Assembly (NCBI GenBank): GCA_964614795.1
Contig: CAZTME010000014.1
Coordinates: 1-18,911, forward strand
DNA from: CAZTME01 sp964614795
Lineage (GTDB): Bacteria; Patescibacteriota; Microgenomatia; UBA1400; PJMF01
DNA length: 18,911 bases
Direction of reading: 5' to 3'
Part shown: piece by piece, positions 1 to 6,531 of the stretch
How the letters are laid out: each line of letters opens with the position of its first letter
How positions within the stretch are numbered: the stretch's first letter is position 1
Translations under genes and position numbers: made by a program
Notes under the pieces: generated by a model
Database searches by the model: none
The model's input: only the letters and a program-made list of their open reading frames with translations
What the model was told of the DNA's origin: nothing

Positions 1-6
1 GTGAAA

Positions 7-81
7 TTAGATTTGACACAAAATAATCTCGTCAATTAATTTGCTCAGTTTATCTTAATGTTATTGTGTGGCAAATCTAAC
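7..81. repeat. Intergenic palindromic element, degenerate copy A
   Basis: The left arm (about 7-30) and the right arm (about 57-81) form an imperfect inverted repeat: TTAGATTTGACACAAAATAA against ATTGTGTGGCAAATCTAA. The right arm matches the right arm of the better copies at 206-270, 3579-3637 and 8052-8113, so this is a diverged member of the same family. It lies just upstream of the first tRNA gene. No open frame is associated with it. Confidence 0.55.
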
Positions 82-97
82 TTATTCAATGATACTC

Positions 98-169
98 GCT
101 CCCGTAGTTCAAGGGATAGAACAAGGGTTTCCTAAACCCTAAATCCAGGTTCGAGTCCTGGCGGGGGCA
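98..169 (+). tRNA. tRNA-Arg (anticodon CCT)
   Basis: A complete cloverleaf can be folded by eye. The acceptor stem GCTCCCG (98-104) pairs with CGGGGGC (162-168), with one T-G pair, followed by discriminator A169. The D arm is 107-122. The anticodon stem AGGGT/ACCCT (124-128, 136-140) encloses the loop TTCCTAA, which puts anticodon CCT at 131-133 and reads arginine codon AGG. The T arm CCAGG/CCTGG (145-149, 157-161) has loop TTCGAGT. The 3' CCA is not encoded (the next bases are CTTT), so CCA must be added by the nucleotidyltransferase, unlike the second arginine tRNA in this window. Confidence 0.95.
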
Positions 170-205
170 CTTTATTAATTTTCAAGTGATTGAAAATTTC
201 ACTAC

Positions 206-270
206 TAGGCTTGTCGCGCAATAAGAATATGAATTGAAATGAATCATGCTATTATTGTGCTTCAAATCTA
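206..270. repeat. Intergenic palindromic element, copy B
   Basis: The left arm is 206-231, containing CTTGTCGCGCAATAAGAAT. The right arm is 245-270, containing ATTATTGTGCTTCAAATCT. They form an imperfect hairpin with a short AT-rich loop. The copy sits between tRNA-Arg(CCT) and the nitroreductase gene and belongs to the family described at 8052-8113. Confidence 0.7.
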
Positions 271-310
271 CCATTGACTAAAGCCAGCAGATCTTCTGGC
301 GATTACTAAG

Positions 311-335
311 CTTGTTGCTATTATGTGACAAGATT
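311..335. repeat. Palindromic element, half or collapsed copy C
   Basis: CTTGTTGCTATTATGTGACA followed by AGATT resembles the right arm of the family, while no full left arm is present. It is also a small imperfect hairpin by itself (CTTGT...ACAAG). It lies immediately upstream of the presumed promoter of the nitroreductase gene and may contribute a -35-like GTGACA. Confidence 0.4.
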
Positions 336-349
336 AAATGTTGTGCTAA

Positions 350-355
350 TATAAT
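350..355 (+). promoter_or_regulatory. Probable -10 element for the nitroreductase gene
   Basis: A perfect TATAAT lies 43 bases before the start codon at 399. The best -35 candidate is GTGACA at 325-330, 19 bases upstream and inside repeat copy C. This is a motif match only. Confidence 0.4.
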
Positions 356-398
356 AGCTCGCATTATCGATTAATCCAGATAAAATGAAAGGAAAATT

Positions 399-1031
399 AT
401 GCAAGATATTCTTCAAGCTCTTAACTGGCGATACGCCACCAAACAATTTGATGCCGGCAAAAAAATTTCCGCAGAAGATTTTCAAGTCATTAAAGAATCT
501 CTGCGACTTGCTCCTTCCTCTTTTGGACTTCAGCCTTGGAAGTTTATTCAAGTTGAAGACAAGAAAATTCGTCAGCAATTAAAAGAATCAGCTTGGGGTC
601 AATCACAACTTACCGATGCTTCCCATGTAGTAGTACTATGTCGCAGAAATTCTATTGATGAGTCTTTAGTTGACGCTTATATGGAAAGCACAGCTTCAAT
701 TAGAGGTATTAAAGTCGCAGATTTGCAGGGATTAAGAGATATGATTATGGGCTTAATTTCCTCGCAAACACCAGAGGCTGTAACACAATGGGCGGAAAAA
801 CAAATCTATATTGCCCTAGGATTTGCGCTAGAAACAGCAGCAATTATGGGGATAGATGCTTGTCCAATGGAGGGTTTTGATAAGCAAAAATTTGACAACA
901 TTCTAGGACTAGATAAACAGAACCTCTCTTCAGTTGTAATTGCAGTTTTTGGCTATCGATCACAAGAAGATAAATACGCCACGCAAACCAAATCACGTTT
1001 TTCTGAGACAGAAGTTTTTTTATCGAAATAA
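399..1031 (+). CDS. NfsB-like NAD(P)H nitroreductase family protein
   Basis: This 210-residue protein is the usual length for the FMN-dependent nitroreductase family. These enzymes reduce nitroaromatics, quinones or flavins in the cytoplasm, using NAD(P)H and working as dimers. The N-terminal RYATKQFD and LRLAPSSFGLQPWKF (about residues 11-47) match the NfsB pattern that contacts the FMN phosphate and ring. ASHVVVLC (about 74-81) and the C-terminal AAIMGIDACPMEGFD (about 147-161) also match NfsB closely. The ATG at 399 is preceded by AAAGGA at 388-393, a good ribosome binding site. The gene stands alone between two arginine tRNA genes and is probably transcribed from the TATAAT at 350. The physiological substrate cannot be read from sequence. 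Confidence 0.9.
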   Translation: MQDILQALNWRYATKQFDAGKKISAEDFQVIKESLRLAPSSFGLQPWKFIQVEDKKIRQQLKESAWGQSQLTDASHVVVLCRRNSIDESLVDAYMESTASIRGIKVADLQGLRDMIMGLISSQTPEAVTQWAEKQIYIALGFALETAAIMGIDACPMEGFDKQKFDNILGLDKQNLSSVVIAVFGYRSQEDKYATQTKSRFSETEVFLSK

Positions 1032-1173
1032 GTAGAAATAATTGTTATTGGCAATAATCAACTGACAAATATTTTAATTGAATAGTCGATTCGATGATCT
1101 TATTTAAATTGAATCGTGTTGTTTTTGTGAGATAAGTCTATTCATTCAAAATAAGATTGAGTTTCTAAAACAG

Positions 1174-1182
1174 TGATAGAAT
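1174..1182 (+). promoter_or_regulatory. Extended -10 promoter for tRNA-Arg(CCG)
   Basis: TGATAGAAT matches the extended -10 pattern TGnTATAAT with one mismatch and ends 18 bases before the tRNA. TTGAGT at 1157-1162 could serve as -35, but its 14-base spacing is short, so the TG extension may matter more. The rest of 1032-1200 shows only a weak hairpin (TTATTGGCAATAA, about 1047-1059) after the nitroreductase stop. Confidence 0.4.
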
Positions 1183-1200
1183 TCATCAAGATAATCGTTT

Positions 1201-1275
1201 GCCTCCATAGTTTAACGGATAGAATGAAGGTTTCCGGAACCTTAGATGGGGGTTCAATTCCCTCTGGGGGCACCA
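1201..1275 (+). tRNA. tRNA-Arg (anticodon CCG), CCA encoded
   Basis: The acceptor stem GCCTCCA (1201-1207) pairs with TGGGGGC (1265-1271). Discriminator A1272 is followed by an encoded CCA at 1273-1275. The D arm is 1210-1225. The anticodon stem AAGGT/ACCTT (1227-1231, 1239-1243) encloses TTCCGGA, which puts anticodon CCG at 1234-1236 and reads arginine codon CGG. The T arm GGGGG/CCCTC (1248-1252, 1260-1264) has loop TTCAATT. Confidence 0.95.
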
Positions 1276-1368
1276 ATTGTCTTTGTTGATTTAACCAAAC
1301 CAGAGAAAAAGACTACTTGAATTGTGAATTCTGCTGAGTTGAATTAGATAGCAAACTTGTCAAATAAC

Positions 1369-1395
1369 AGACTTGTCGCGCAATAAGAACATGAG
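1369..1395. repeat. Palindromic element, copy D (left arm clear)
   Basis: AGACTTGTCGCGCAATAAGA followed by ACATGAG is identical over 24 bases to the left arm of the copy at 8052. The right arm is poorly preserved; something like it may end near 1441 (TGATAATGTCACACG). A further partial arm, AACTTGTCAAATAACAG, lies just before it (1354-1370), which suggests a nested or rearranged insertion. Confidence 0.6.
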
Positions 1396-1480
1396 TTAAT
1401 TTGATATAGATTTTGGCTCATTTTGGATGATAATGTCACACGTTTACCCTGATTGATATTTTTAAACAGGCATAATTTTC

Positions 1481-1672
1481 AACTATTTTAGTTCTCATCA
1501 ACCGATGTTTTTCGATCGCCACTCGCTTAAACGCGTTGGTTTCATCACTGTAAGTGAAACGGAGCTACAAGCAGTTGTGTCGGAAAGTATAAATCGACCC
1601 AGAAGAATATTGGGCTACAAAAACAGCACAAAAAAATGTATCTCTAACTACAAAAAAACTATAGCAAGGTGA
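1481..1672 (+). pseudogene. IS30-family transposase, C-terminal remnant
   Basis: Reading from ATG 1505 (frame open from about 1481) gives MFFDRHSLKRVGF, then SETELQAVVSESINRPRRIL and GYKNSTKK, ending at TGA 1670. This follows the C-terminal pattern of IS30 transposases: (Y/F)F plus a short lysine or threonine stretch, then EEL...LNNRPRK.LGYKTP.E. The residues INRPRRILGYK (1589-1621) are the strongest match. Everything N-terminal, including the DDE catalytic core, is missing, so this is a dead 3' fragment. It occupies the otherwise gene-free stretch 1276-1810. Low identity to any one family member is expected, and the assignment rests on motif order. Confidence 0.6.
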
Positions 1673-1726
1673 AGCGTGGTTGAAGTTGCAAATTGAATAT
1701 GAGGACATATTTAATATTAAGTTTAC

Positions 1727-1735
1727 TGATATAAT
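1727..1735 (+). promoter_or_regulatory. Extended -10 promoter before the large membrane protein gene
   Basis: TGATATAAT is a perfect extended -10 element (TGnTATAAT). Transcription would start near 1742 and give a leader of about 70 bases. The leader contains a bulged hairpin, GCTAACTTTG...CAAATTAGC at 1758-1779. There is no convincing -35, which is normal for extended -10 promoters. Confidence 0.5.
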
Positions 1736-1771
1736 AAAATGAGGATTGATTATAAGTGCTAACTTTGTTTC

Positions 1772-1787
1772 AAATTAGCATCAAGGT
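1772..1787. repeat. 16-base repeat shared with 11172-11187
   Basis: AAATTAGCATCAAGGT here matches AAATTAGCATCAGGGT at 11172-11187 at 15 of 16 positions, in the same orientation. Each copy lies a short way downstream of an IS30-like transposase C-terminal remnant and overlaps a GCTAA...TTAGC palindrome. This is consistent with an IS terminal sequence. Confidence 0.45.
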
Positions 1788-1810
1788 TAGAACCGGATTT
1801 CAATTGATTT

Positions 1811-3537
1811 ATGAAAAAAATACTCACACTTTTTAAGAGAAAATCGGTCAAAATTGGTTTTATTGTAATCGTCGCATTTTTACTGGGTTTTTCTTGGCTA
1901 CTTGGTGTTTATCAATCTCCTTTTCCACCAGCTTGGATTGGCATCGCTTACTATTCTGTGGATCTTCCGGAAGAAATCAGTTTGGAACAATTGAGTCAAA
2001 ATACGCAAACTTTGACTTCGGTGCAAACTGCCGGTTTGATATTTAGGCCAAAAACCGATTTGGCTAAAGAGTTGTTGCCGGAAGAATTTGTCGTTCCCAG
2101 TTTTACGTTGAGTGATTTAGAGGCTTTAAGAATAATGGTGGCTGACACTGTGGCGCGCCAGCTTGCTGGCGCGCCACCAAACAAACAACAAGATGTCTTG
2201 GCCATCCTCTCCGATCCTGAAAGCCATCTCGCTCTCCAGCGAGTAGTCGTAGCCGTTGGTCTTTCCGCCAATATCGATCGACCACAACAAATCACTTTAA
2301 GNNNNNNNNNNNNNNNNNNNNNNNNNNNNNNNNNNNNNNNNNNNNNNNNNNNNNNNNNNNNNNNNNNNNNNNNNNNNNNNNNNNNNNNNNNNNNNNNNNN
2401 ACTTTAAGCTCTCTCAAAAGCACTGCTCAATCTATTGAACCAAGCGTCTATGACGAAGCCGTTGCTAAACTTGCCTTCTCTGCTCCTATCAAACCCCTTG
2501 ATTCTTCAGCAGACAAATTGCAAAACCAAGCAACAACTTCAGAAAATAGTAATACCAATCTGCAAAATTTCACTGTTGAAAAAACCGGCGGATATCGTGT
2601 TTACAAATCTCAAGAATCATTAAATCAAGCTCAAGCAAATCCGGAAATCATTTCCACCACTCCTTTCACGGAGAGCATCGTTATCAACGATCAACTCATT
2701 CCCCTAAAAGCCGGTCGCTCACCTTTACTCAAACTTGATCCCGGCACCTATCAAACAGACAAAAATGTAGTCTTTTCTCCAATTGAGTACTATTTGGCTG
2801 TGCAAACCGCTAACGGTTTACCTTATACAACAGCCGGCATCGGACATGCTTGGTCAGTTTTAGCTTATAAAGAACAAGGTTGGATTCAGCCTCTAATGAC
2901 CATGAGTTTGTTCAATTCTTTGGATGAAGATAATAAACAAAGACTAGAATGGGGAGAAATGACGAACATTGCCACCTACACAAATTTGTGGATTAATCAC
3001 CCCGATGACTGGAATAGAGCGATTAATTCATTAAATCGCATTCCAATTCCGGACGGAGACACTCGTACACATTTAATGCAAATTGAACCCAGCACTGCCC
3101 AAGCTATTTTATTTAAGCGTCGTTGGTATTTGCCTCAATATGCCACTCAAGAATTGTATCTGGAGTATTTAAAAACCTCGTTGGAAAAATCAGATTCTTT
3201 AACTAACAAACTCGCTTTGTTAATTGAAATTGCCCATGTCAATTTGCAAAACATCATGAATAAATCTTTTTGGGGCGCCGTTCAGATTATAATGAATGGC
3301 ACTTGGGGAGACACTCGCTATAATGGTGTTACATCTAATTGTGTGTCTTATTCAACGGCCATTTGGAATGTCTTTAATCCGCCTGTAAAATACGATCCAC
3401 GAATTTTATGGTTAGTTCCAGCTCCAGGGCAACTCTTTGTAAACATTGACCCTAACCGAATTGATACAATTGATCTTCCGGATGAAGACTCTCTCCCTGA
3501 AGATCAGCGAGGCAAACCCTTTACTACGGATAAATAA
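1811..3537 (+). CDS. Large membrane-anchored protein of unknown function, interrupted by an N gap
   Basis: Two open segments, 1811-2301 and 2401-3537, lie in different nominal frames across 99 Ns. Joining the 8 bases repeated at the gap edges gives one frame of 539 residues. The N-terminus is basic and followed by a transmembrane helix (about residues 14-32), so the rest is probably extracytoplasmic. Residues about 160-240 are rich in S, N and Q and look like a linker. The C-terminal half is globular, with IGHAWSV (His310 in the joined numbering) and SNCVSYSTAIW (Cys475). The order GH...NC recalls circularly permuted papain-like (LRAT, YiiX or DUF4105-type) proteins, but no family is securely recognised. 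The ATG at 1811 has only a weak ribosome binding site. An extended -10 promoter lies at 1727, and lemA follows after a palindromic element. Confidence 0.7.
2150..2177. repeat. GC-rich perfect palindrome inside a coding sequence
   Basis: GTGGCGCGCCAGC (2150-2162) and GCTGGCGCGCCAC (2165-2177) are perfect inverted repeats separated by TT. They stand out in an AT-rich gene and encode VARQLAGAPP (about residues 114-123) without disturbing the frame. A second, smaller hairpin, CTCGCT...AGCGAG, follows at 2228-2243. A similar 13-base-arm palindrome lies inside argS at 10167-10195. Confidence 0.8.
2302..2400. other. Assembly gap (99 N) with overlapping flanks
   Basis: The left flank ends in ACTTTAAG (2294-2301) and the right flank begins with ACTTTAAG (2401-2408). 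Collapsing this 8-base overlap removes the Ns and links the frame before the gap to the frame after it, reading QQITLSSLKSTAQ. The gap is therefore probably a scaffolding artefact and not missing sequence. Confidence 0.8.
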
Positions 3538-3554
3538 ATTCATTCTGTTTGGAA

Positions 3555-3563
3555 TGTTATAAT
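3555..3563 (+). promoter_or_regulatory. Extended -10 promoter for the lemA operon
   Basis: TGTTATAAT matches TGnTATAAT exactly and lies 18 bases after the stop codon of the preceding gene. Transcription from here would place the whole palindromic element E (3579-3637) in the 5' leader of lemA. Confidence 0.45.
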
Positions 3564-3578
3564 CAATTCTAATTATTT

Positions 3579-3637
3579 GACTTTCGCGCAATAAGAACGT
3601 GACCAAAAAAACCGTGTTGTTATTGTGCGACAACTCT
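3579..3637. repeat. Intergenic palindromic element, copy E
   Basis: The left arm GACTTTCGCGCAATAAGAAC continues to GTG3601, and the right arm CGTGTTGTTATTGTGCGACA begins at 3613. They pair over most of their length around a loop of about ten A-rich bases. The copy lies in the intergenic leader between the large membrane protein gene and lemA. It has no T-tract, so it is not a standard terminator. Confidence 0.75.
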
Positions 3638-3662
3638 ACTTGATGCAAAGAATGGAGCATTT

Positions 3663-4226
3663 ATGATTTTTTGGGTTTCTCTAATCATTTTTGGTATTTT
3701 ATTTTTTATTTTCCTTTTTTTATGGGGAAGTTACAACAATTTAATTAGAAAACGCAATCGAGTTCGCACCGATTTTGCAGATATTGAAGTACAACTCCAA
3801 AGACGCGCCTCTTTAATCCAAAATTTAGTGGATATGGTTCGTGAGTATGCCAGTCATGAAAACAAAACATTTACTCAAGTTTCTTCGGCTAGAAGCGCAA
3901 TTGATACTTCAAAAACAGCTGGTGACGCGGCCAAAGCAGATAATATGCTAACTCAAACTCTTCGCTCTCTCATGATGGTTACGGAGGCCTATCCAGAATT
4001 GCGAGCTTCAGAAAATTTTCAGCAACTTCGCAGTGATATTTCTTATACTGAAAATAGTTTGGCAGTCTACAGAGAAGAATATAATAAAACAGTTGAAAGT
4101 TACAACAATTTAGTTGAAACTTTTCCTGGTTTATTGGTGGCGAACATTTTTGGCTTTAAACCTGAAGAGTATTTCACTCCTATTGAACATGAGGTTTTCA
4201 AAATAGAAAAAAAGGCTGAAAAATAA
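3663..4226 (+). CDS. lemA: LemA family protein
   Basis: This 187-residue protein has the LemA layout. An N-terminal transmembrane helix (about residues 2-22) is followed by YNNLIRKRNRVRTDFADIEV and then QLQRRASLIQNLVDMVREYA (about residues 25-64), which is the family signature. The rest is helical, with YNKTVESYNNLVETFPGLLV (about residues 140-159) as the second conserved block. LemA proteins are membrane proteins with a short N-terminal segment outside and a helical bundle; their function is not settled. A ribosome binding site (GGAG, 3654-3657) precedes the ATG. The next gene begins 13 bases after the stop, so the two are probably co-transcribed. Confidence 0.93.
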   Translation: MIFWVSLIIFGILFFIFLFLWGSYNNLIRKRNRVRTDFADIEVQLQRRASLIQNLVDMVREYASHENKTFTQVSSARSAIDTSKTAGDAAKADNMLTQTLRSLMMVTEAYPELRASENFQQLRSDISYTENSLAVYREEYNKTVESYNNLVETFPGLLVANIFGFKPEEYFTPIEHEVFKIEKKAEK

Positions 4227-4239
4227 ATTTCTTTAATTT

Positions 4240-4875
4240 ATGCAATCACCCTTTACCTCTCCAGATCCTCTTGTTAAAAAATCTGCCATTATTTTATCTT
4301 TTTATTCATTGTTTCTTTTATTTTTCTTTGGCTTTTTAATTGTTTCAGAATTCGAAACTAAAACTCTTCAAAAACAAATCATTTTGCCAATTAAAGCCTG
4401 GTATCACACTCAAATCAGTCAAATTGCTCTGGATATTGCCAATGATGCTCGAAAAAAGCAAGAAAAATCAATTCTGCTTCAAGAATTGGAAAAAAATAAG
4501 CAGATGGCTAAGGAAACTTATTCCATTGCAACATCAAGTTCAACTATCATTATCAATAATTCTAACAAACCAGCTCCTAAAAAAAATACTAATAATAATT
4601 CTATTAATACACCAAACTTAGAAGTCATTATCTCTCCTCCATCTACCGATGGATATAATTCAAACCTAAGTCAACCACCCAGCTTTGATGAAGCCGAATG
4701 GCAAAGAAAAATTGATCAAATGAAAGCAGATTCACAAGCTCGCTACGAAGAATCATTGAAAAACCAGCAACTCTGGTCGAAGCAAAAATCCGCCGAAAAT
4801 GCTGCCTGGATGGACGAACAACGCGCCAAAGCCCAGGCGGAACAGGAGAAGTGGAAAGAGGAAAATGGGTTCTAG
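4240..4875 (+). CDS. Membrane-anchored coiled-coil protein of unknown function
   Basis: I do not recognise a family. The 211-residue product has one hydrophobic helix (about residues 17-36, AIILSFYSLFLLFFFGFLIV). Next come a charged helical stretch (about 60-95), a low-complexity linker rich in N, S and P (about 97-150), and a C-terminal charged helix (about 153-209) very rich in Q, K, E and A that is likely to form a coiled coil. It starts 13 bases after lemA with no clear ribosome binding site, so translation may depend on readthrough coupling. The pairing with lemA suggests a shared envelope role, which is an inference from position only. Confidence 0.75.
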   Translation: MQSPFTSPDPLVKKSAIILSFYSLFLLFFFGFLIVSEFETKTLQKQIILPIKAWYHTQISQIALDIANDARKKQEKSILLQELEKNKQMAKETYSIATSSSTIIINNSNKPAPKKNTNNNSINTPNLEVIISPPSTDGYNSNLSQPPSFDEAEWQRKIDQMKADSQARYEESLKNQQLWSKQKSAENAAWMDEQRAKAQAEQEKWKEENGF

Positions 4876-4910
4876 CGAGTTGTTAATTCCAAGAAGAAAC
4901 AAAACACCTA

Positions 4911-5972
4911 CTAAGCTTTCACCACCTCTTTAAGTTGGGATAAATAACGCTGTAATGAAAGTAGTACCTCTCGAGCTTCTTGCTTAAGATCGTCCTTACT
5001 TGCTGAACGATCAATTTTGTCTGGAAGGGTTTTGTTCGTAACAATTGCAAATCCGTCAAGTATTTTCTGATTCAAATTGAAATCTTTGCTCTGATTTAAA
5101 ATATTGGTCATAATGACTAGCGCACCAGACAATTCTGCATCTATACCATCTTTCTTTTTCAGAGAGACAATTCTATTTGAAATTGAATCTGAATCTTCCT
5201 TGGACTCAATTTCTGGTGGCTTTTCTTCTGGAAGAGCATCCGTCACAATCATACTTTCGTCTAATTTCGAGTTATTCGGAGTGGTTGGAGAGAGATCGCC
5301 ATTTTCAAACAAAAGATCTGTCGAAGTCACACTAGTTTCTTGATTTACGGTCGCTACCTCAGTCGGCACTGGAGTCGTCGGCTCTGCTTGCGCGTCAGTT
5401 TTAAACTCCATTTCACCTCCCACGACCGAGCTTTGACCATCCGTTGGCGTTTTTCCTGCTTGAGTACTAATCACAGTTGATGGAGGTGTATTTGTCACCT
5501 CAGCTGAGATTTGACCCGTCCCACCTTGTTGCATTACTTGTTCTGGAATTGAAACTGCCACTACAATGTTTGAAGAGCTGTTCAGAGGATTACCACGACT
5601 GTCATATTGCACGTTTAATCCTGTATTTACTTGAATTCCAAGACACTCACTTAAATTGTTTTCAGAAAATAACTTTTCAATAATTTCTTTGATTGAATTA
5701 GCAATACTGTCAGCCGTCGTATTTCTTACATTATCTCCATTATTATCCTTTGTTTCAATCATGATTGAAGCCGAAAAATCAGATGATTTTTCTAATGCAT
5801 CTGCAAGATGAAATAGTTTAATTCCTGCCTCAAGTCTTGATTGATTAGCTAGGAATGGTTTGTTACTATCTTTTATTAAGAGTTTGCTCAAACCATTCAA
5901 TTTGCCTACTACCAGCCTCTGGATTTCTTGCCTCGAGAGTGCCTCGGGTTGCGCACCGTCCTCAACACCCAT
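4911..5972 (-). CDS. Unknown soluble protein coupled to ndk
   Basis: I do not recognise a family. The 353-residue product has no signal peptide or membrane helix. Residues about 1-160 form a mixed helical and strand region. Residues about 160-275 are a disordered linker rich in T, P, S, E and V. Residues about 280-353 are helical (ELSGALVIMTNILNQ, then a KDDLKQEAREVLLSLQRYLS helix). The ATG lies three bases beyond the ndk stop codon. Its ribosome binding site (GGGAG) is inside the last codons of ndk, so translation is likely coupled. It converges on the 4240-4875 gene with 35 bases between the stops and no obvious terminator. Confidence 0.75.
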   Translation of the reverse strand: MGVEDGAQPEALSRQEIQRLVVGKLNGLSKLLIKDSNKPFLANQSRLEAGIKLFHLADALEKSSDFSASIMIETKDNNGDNVRNTTADSIANSIKEIIEKLFSENNLSECLGIQVNTGLNVQYDSRGNPLNSSSNIVVAVSIPEQVMQQGGTGQISAEVTNTPPSTVISTQAGKTPTDGQSSVVGGEMEFKTDAQAEPTTPVPTEVATVNQETSVTSTDLLFENGDLSPTTPNNSKLDESMIVTDALPEEKPPEIESKEDSDSISNRIVSLKKKDGIDAELSGALVIMTNILNQSKDFNLNQKILDGFAIVTNKTLPDKIDRSASKDDLKQEAREVLLSLQRYLSQLKEVVKA

Positions 5973-5975
5973 ACC

Positions 5976-6446
5976 CTACTCCCTTTCATAATCGGCATAT
6001 ACGACTGTTTCAAGAACCGATGAGTAGTTGAAGAGTTCGTCCACGTTGAAGAGAATGTCAATTTCTCTTTTGGCGTCTTGGTCGCTACTGGATGCGTGAA
6101 TGAGGTTGTATTGCTGACTCATGCCAAAATCTCCACGAATGGAGCCACCTTCCGCCTCACGGCCAAGAGTGGTACCTACCAACTTGCGCACCACAGTCAC
6201 TGCATCAATACCTTCCCAAACCATAGCCACCACCGGCTGACTACCCATGAAAGACTTAAGCTCACCAAAAAAACTCTTTTGTTTGTGCTCAACATACCAC
6301 TCAGTGAGTTGAGCATCAGTCATGGAAACCATTTTCATACCAACCAACTTTAAGCCTTTGCGCTCAAAACGATTAATGATTTCCCCAATCAAACCTCTTT
6401 GCAAACCATCCGGTTTGACGAGGACGGCGGTACGAGTCATTTTCAT
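5976..6446 (-). CDS. ndk: Nucleoside diphosphate kinase
   Basis: Ndk transfers the gamma phosphate of ATP to nucleoside diphosphates through a phosphohistidine, balancing cytoplasmic NTP pools. The product has 156 residues, slightly above the usual 130-150. Family motifs appear in order: VKPDG (residues 10-14), RFERKGLKLVGMKM (about 26-39), GSIRGDFG (101-108) and NLIHASSS (114-121), with His117 as the phosphate acceptor. The usual NxIHGSDS is changed to HASSS, so the Gly and Asp after the histidine are replaced. The ATG at 6446 is preceded by GAGGGAG at six bases, which favours it over the ATG two codons later. The gene lies 85 bases downstream of the M16 peptidase gene and directly upstream of the unknown 353-residue gene. 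Confidence 0.96.
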   Translation of the reverse strand: MKMTRTAVLVKPDGLQRGLIGEIINRFERKGLKLVGMKMVSMTDAQLTEWYVEHKQKSFFGELKSFMGSQPVVAMVWEGIDAVTVVRKLVGTTLGREAEGGSIRGDFGMSQQYNLIHASSSDQDAKREIDILFNVDELFNYSSVLETVVYADYERE

Positions 6447-6531
6447 AAATTACTCCCTCTCTATTTTGCAGGCTTTCAACTAACTCTTATGGTATCACCA
6501 AGACACAATTTTGTCATTTTCTATTCATCAT

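Noticed and set aside
3579..3637. Palindromic element E as a rho-independent terminator for the upstream gene
   Set aside because: There is no T-tract on either side, the stem has AT-rich mismatches, and the same hairpin occurs elsewhere unrelated to gene ends.
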